NCBI GenBank assembly: GCA_036736205.1
Contig: DAINMX010000264.1
Location: forward strand, 1 to 8,775
Reading direction: 5' to 3'
Length of the DNA: 8,775 nucleotides
Source: XYA12-FULL-58-9 sp001798605
GTDB lineage: Bacteria; Myxococcota; XYA12-FULL-58-9
Shown here: positions 6,044 to 8,775 of the stretch, piece by piece
How positions within the stretch are numbered: position 1 is the stretch's first letter
Layout: every line of letters begins with the position of its first letter
Notes under the pieces: model-generated
Told to the model about the DNA's origin: nothing
Database searches by the model: none
The model's input: the letters and a program-made list of their open reading frames with translations, nothing else
Program-made: the position numbers and the translations under genes

Positions 6044-7417
6044 CTATTCTGCGTCAATCGTCGTTTCGAGAACGCCCTCTGCAACCGAGTCAAAAACATC
6101 GGTCATCAAAACGACACCGACGACTTGTCCTGAATCCGTAACCGGTACCAAATCCACTTCCTGGTCGAACATGGTTTCCACAACAGTGTCCAAATCATCG
6201 TCGACGTTCACCGTTCCTTTGATTGGGGTCATGACCGACTGCACGGATTCCCGTGACCTCCGACCTGCCGCCGCTGTGAACAAAGACGACCACAAAGATG
6301 GCCATCCTGCTCTGAAATCAGAAACCGCGATCATCCCCTCCAGGCCGCGAAGTGATTTTTCCACGGCACTCGCGTGGGGTGAGAGTCCACGCAGAAGATC
6401 TCGTCTACTGAGTATTCCAACCAATGCACCAGCAGCGTTGGTGACCAAGACGTACCGGGGACTCATGAGGTATCCGTCGTCAAGTTTGATTGATGAGGCA
6501 CCGAGGGCAACCAGGGCTTCTCGAATTGTTGCCCACTCCCGAAGGTTTGGGTAGCGGTCAATGGGCAACATGATGTCTCGAACCGTCTGGATGTTCTCGG
6601 CCTTCTCTAGCAATGACGAATCCTCTTTGTCTCCCTTGAATACAACCGCAGTGACTCCGGGCAGCTCGGAAATAAATCGGTTGATCCTTTGGCGATTTTC
6701 TCTGGCAAACACGGAATTGGCCACCGAGACCGTCCCACCAGAGACCCGAAAGTCATCAGTACGTTGAGGAAAATCGGATTGGAGGGCTATTGCAGCCGTC
6801 ACCCGCGTGCGCAGACAAAAATCCCGAAGTTGTGTTTCGGACTCCGGTGAATTGCGAAACTTTGGACCCTCTATCAATTTCACAATCATGTTTGCGGCAG
6901 ACTCGATATCGATTGCCGAGAGGTTGACAACGAGGTCATAAAGGGAGGGGTCGGCCCACTGCTCCCCATAGATTTTCTCTACCCAGGCCGTCCGTTTCAG
7001 GTCGATTTGGTGGATGTATTTGATGGCTTCATCTTGGGTGAGGCCCTTCTCGATCGCAGCCAATTTGGCTCGGTGTTCGAGCGGTGCGATGAGCCTGACC
7101 TTCAAGACATTCGGCACGTCGCGAAGCAAGAATTGACCCGCCTGACCGTGATAGATCACGTCCCCCTCTTCTATCATTGCTGCCAGCGTGGCTTTTGCTG
7201 CCAGAATGAATCGATCCTTCTGGCGGGTGAGCCGCTGCCACATACTCGGCGGCAGCTCCATACCCTTTTGCAGCTCGTCGTGATCGACGCCATACCGAGC
7301 CGCTGCGTCCAAAATGGATTCTCGGCTCACAATCCTGTAGCCAAGCTTGGAATGTAGGTTCTTTGCTAGTTGCTCGCCGCCGCTGAGCGACCCTCTCGAG
7401 ATTGTTATGATCGCCAT
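6044..7417 (-). CDS. Cytidylate-kinase-like protein with BON-like and paired CBS domains
   Basis: The 457-residue product begins with a cytidylate-kinase-like P-loop domain (about 1-185). It has the family start MAIITISRGSLSGGEQLAKN, then LGYRIVSRESIL, VIYHGQAGQFLL (88-99) and KRTAWVEKIYGEQWADPSLYDLVVNL near 141-166. The phosphate loop reads RGSLSGGEQ and lacks the lysine of a true Walker A, so kinase activity is not assured. Residues about 195-262 resemble a BON domain (R/V-rich helix, GGTVSVANSVF, LPGVTAVV). Two CBS motifs follow: one from VRDIMLPIDRYPN (279-291) to LVGILSRRDLL, one from VQSVMTPIKG (392-401) to VVGVVLMTDVFDSV. CBS pairs bind AMP, ATP or S-adenosylmethionine in known cases, so a nucleotide-sensing regulator is likely. 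ATG 7417 (GGAG nine bases upstream) matches the family start; the frame extends to a TTG at 7576 with low-complexity sequence that I do not count. It is the first gene of the minus-strand unit. Confidence 0.85.
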   Translation of the reverse strand: MAIITISRGSLSGGEQLAKNLHSKLGYRIVSRESILDAAARYGVDHDELQKGMELPPSMWQRLTRQKDRFILAAKATLAAMIEEGDVIYHGQAGQFLLRDVPNVLKVRLIAPLEHRAKLAAIEKGLTQDEAIKYIHQIDLKRTAWVEKIYGEQWADPSLYDLVVNLSAIDIESAANMIVKLIEGPKFRNSPESETQLRDFCLRTRVTAAIALQSDFPQRTDDFRVSGGTVSVANSVFARENRQRINRFISELPGVTAVVFKGDKEDSSLLEKAENIQTVRDIMLPIDRYPNLREWATIREALVALGASSIKLDDGYLMSPRYVLVTNAAGALVGILSRRDLLRGLSPHASAVEKSLRGLEGMIAVSDFRAGWPSLWSSLFTAAAGRRSRESVQSVMTPIKGTVNVDDDLDTVVETMFDQEVDLVPVTDSGQVVGVVLMTDVFDSVAEGVLETTIDAE

Positions 7418-7832
7418 TATTGGAGTCTCCGATGCGGATTGCCTTGAGCCGCGCAGTGGGTCTTGCACATTCTGAGGAGGGGCGCTATCGGAGGGAGTGG
7501 TTTTTCGCTGTCGCAATGATTTCCAAAGACATGTAGTAATTTTTGCTATAGGTGCAGCGCAAGTCGGTCTCCTCAAGTTCTTGCGGCCATCAATGATTCT
7601 CCTGTGAGCTCGTAATTACCCAAAAGCATTCAGTAAAGCCAACCTTCGGTGCACCTTCGGGAGGCGGGACCGCTCTGCGATTTAGATGGCTGTTTGTTGC
7701 CACCGGATTTTCGCTCGTGTATCGAATCCATCGGATTATACGCGGCGCTGGTTTTCGTGTATTCCGTCAGAGACGCAGGAAGAGAGATTAAGCGGCGAGA
7801 CGTCATCCGCCCGCGAGTAGACGGACGCACGT
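7418..7832. other. Divergent intergenic region, presumed promoters in both directions
   Basis: These 415 bases separate the minus-strand unit from the plus-strand sensor gene, so both promoters should lie here. I see no convincing coding frame; open frames on both strands (7630-7875 minus, 7649-7903 plus) lack domain-like sequence. Possible elements are weak: on the minus strand, TTGAGG and TATAGC about 20 bases apart near 7571-7545; on the plus strand, TTGTTG and TGTATC about 18 bases apart near 7695-7724. No sigma-54 type GG-GC element was found by eye. A five-codon frame (7590-7573) sits behind an AGGAG site. Confidence 0.4.
7719..7741. promoter_or_regulatory. Imperfect palindrome, operator candidate upstream of the plus-strand sensor gene
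   Basis: GTAT-CG-AATCC, a three-base spacer, and GGATT-ATAC form nine base pairs with a two-base bulge in the left arm. The right arm CATCGGATTATACGC also repeats, with changes, the CACCGGATTTTCGC at 7701-7714, 28 bases before it. It lies about 90 bases before ATG 7833. A regulator site is a guess; the symmetry and the repeat are what can be seen. Confidence 0.25.
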
Positions 7833-8775
7833 ATGAAGCACTCAATTCGCGAAGGTTATGGTCGGGCCAAAACACCCGCGCAGAGCAGCAGTCATGCCCG
7901 TGAGTTGCTATGGCACACCCTCTCGCGACAGATTCTCCTCTACTTTCTGCCGCTGTTGCTCTTGGCCATCTTTTTCAATTTCCAATACCGTCAGATCATT
8001 GCTGAAAGTGAACGGGCCCGCCTCGAGGTCATTGCCGAACATCAAGCGCACACCCTTGATCTCTTTTTGCGCGAAAGGCTCGTCAATCTCGCCAATGTCA
8101 TAGACGATCCGTTGTTTCGCCAATCACTCGCTGCCGATGCTTCTCTGCGCACGGCTCTCGTCAAGCTCCGACAAACCAGCAGTGCGTTTGTGGACATCGG
8201 TGTCGTTGACGGTGACGGGAATCTCAACCATTATCATGGCCCTGTCGACTTCGCCCAGCCAGTCAGCTACCGCAAAGAGCCGTGGTTCCTAGACCTGCTC
8301 GCTTCGACCAAACAAGCCGTCATTACTGACATCTACACCGGTTTCCGCAACGAGCCCCACTTTACAATCGCGGTGAAGAGAAACCTGGACGGCGGTGCGT
8401 TGATTGTTAGGGCAGCCTTGTCGCCCGAGAGGATCAGTGAATACCTGACCACCCTGGAGGGCGCCAAGGAGGTCAATGCCTGGGTTGTCAGTGCCAACGG
8501 AGTTTTTCAGGTTGTGACCCCGCGGGTCGGACGGCCTTTACAACAATCCCCGTACCTACCACCCAGAATACCCGTCCGTGGTCACCTTGACGCTTCTGAC
8601 GCCCTCGGTTCGGCCGATTTTGCCTACGCATGGTTGAGCGAAGTGCCATGGGCCCTGGTCGTTGAAAACACGTCCTTGAAAGGATTTCGTGCGGGTTTGG
8701 CGTGGATGCCTAGCAATGTCCTTCCTGTCACGGTCGTCATCTTTGTCTTCATGGGTGTTGTCATGTTTCTTCGGG
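7833..8775 (+). CDS. dCache sensor protein, probably histidine kinase, truncated by the window end
   Basis: The frame is open from ATG 7833 to the last base (314 codons seen, no stop). An in-frame TAG at 7818 makes this ATG the first possible start; its ribosome site is poor. The visible part has a cytoplasmic N-terminus, a first membrane helix (about 34-50, LLYFLPLLLLAIFF), a periplasmic dCache domain (about 55-285) with AFVDIGVVDGDGN (118-130) and YHGPVDF, RKEPWF (147-152), DIYTGFRNEPHFTIAV (166-181), and a second membrane helix beginning near 296. The sensor part is recognisably related to that of the minus-strand histidine kinase (DFVDLGVINERGE, VGPYDL, DASWF in the same order). The catalytic part lies beyond the window, so histidine kinase is inferred from this resemblance; a diguanylate cyclase or chemoreceptor is possible. 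Confidence 0.85.
   Translation, partial: MKHSIREGYGRAKTPAQSSSHARELLWHTLSRQILLYFLPLLLLAIFFNFQYRQIIAESERARLEVIAEHQAHTLDLFLRERLVNLANVIDDPLFRQSLAADASLRTALVKLRQTSSAFVDIGVVDGDGNLNHYHGPVDFAQPVSYRKEPWFLDLLASTKQAVITDIYTGFRNEPHFTIAVKRNLDGGALIVRAALSPERISEYLTTLEGAKEVNAWVVSANGVFQVVTPRVGRPLQQSPYLPPRIPVRGHLDASDALGSADFAYAWLSEVPWALVVENTSLKGFRAGLAWMPSNVLPVTVVIFVFMGVVMFLR

Noticed and set aside
7418..7576. N-terminal extension of the kinase-like protein by 53 residues from a TTG
   Set aside because: Homologous proteins of this family begin with the MAIITISRG-type segment, and ATG 7417 has a GGAG site; the extension shows no conserved features.
7573..7590. Five-codon frame (MAART) behind AGGAG, as a leader peptide
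   Set aside because: It has a good ribosome site but no attenuator hairpin, no run of regulatory codons, and no evidence that the transcript starts upstream of it.
7649..7903. Plus-strand frame of 84 codons overlapping the start of the sensor gene
   Set aside because: No ribosome site, no recognisable sequence, and it overlaps the N-terminus of the well-supported dCache protein in another frame.
1..8775. CRISPR array, tRNA, rRNA, insertion sequence or phage genes
   Set aside because: No regularly spaced repeats, tRNA-like cloverleaf, terminal inverted repeats with a transposase, or phage proteins were found on reading either strand.

Overview
The window looks like bacterial, Gram-negative chromosomal DNA. 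It has an outer-membrane porin with a signal peptide, dense gene packing, two-component signalling genes and moderate GC. The histidine kinase style (AHEINNPL H-box, periplasmic dCache sensor) and the linkage of a cytidylate-kinase-like/CBS protein with an APS kinase and an OprP-type porin recall Desulfobacterota, Nitrospirota and similar environmental lineages. No marker gene here fixes the taxon.

Layout. Seven genes on the minus strand run from about 7417 down to 65 and look like one transcription unit. In transcription order they are: a cytidylate-kinase-like protein with BON-like and paired CBS domains (7417-6044); a 320-base interval whose only notable content is a cysteine-rich open frame lacking a start codon; an unrecognised 174-aa protein (5721-5197); APS kinase CysC (5204-4569, overlapping the previous gene by 8 bases); a phosphate-selective-type porin with a GTG start (4564-3080); a membrane sensor histidine kinase (3036-1252); a response regulator made of two receiver domains and no output domain (1239-403); and a small CBS-domain gene that appears frameshifted (362-65). 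A 415-base intergenic region separates this unit from a divergent plus-strand gene at 7833. That gene encodes a second dCache sensor protein, probably another histidine kinase, and runs off the end of the window.

How the genes may work together (inference). The porin could admit an oxyanion. CysC phosphorylates adenylylsulfate to PAPS, and the CBS/kinase-like proteins could sense adenine nucleotides. The two-component pair could tie a periplasmic signal to this activity. No ATP sulfurylase or sulfate permease is inside the window, so the sulfate link rests on CysC alone. The most unusual items are the Cys-rich frame at 5705-6043, the split CBS gene, the output-less double-receiver regulator, and the pairing of two related periplasmic sensors around one locus.
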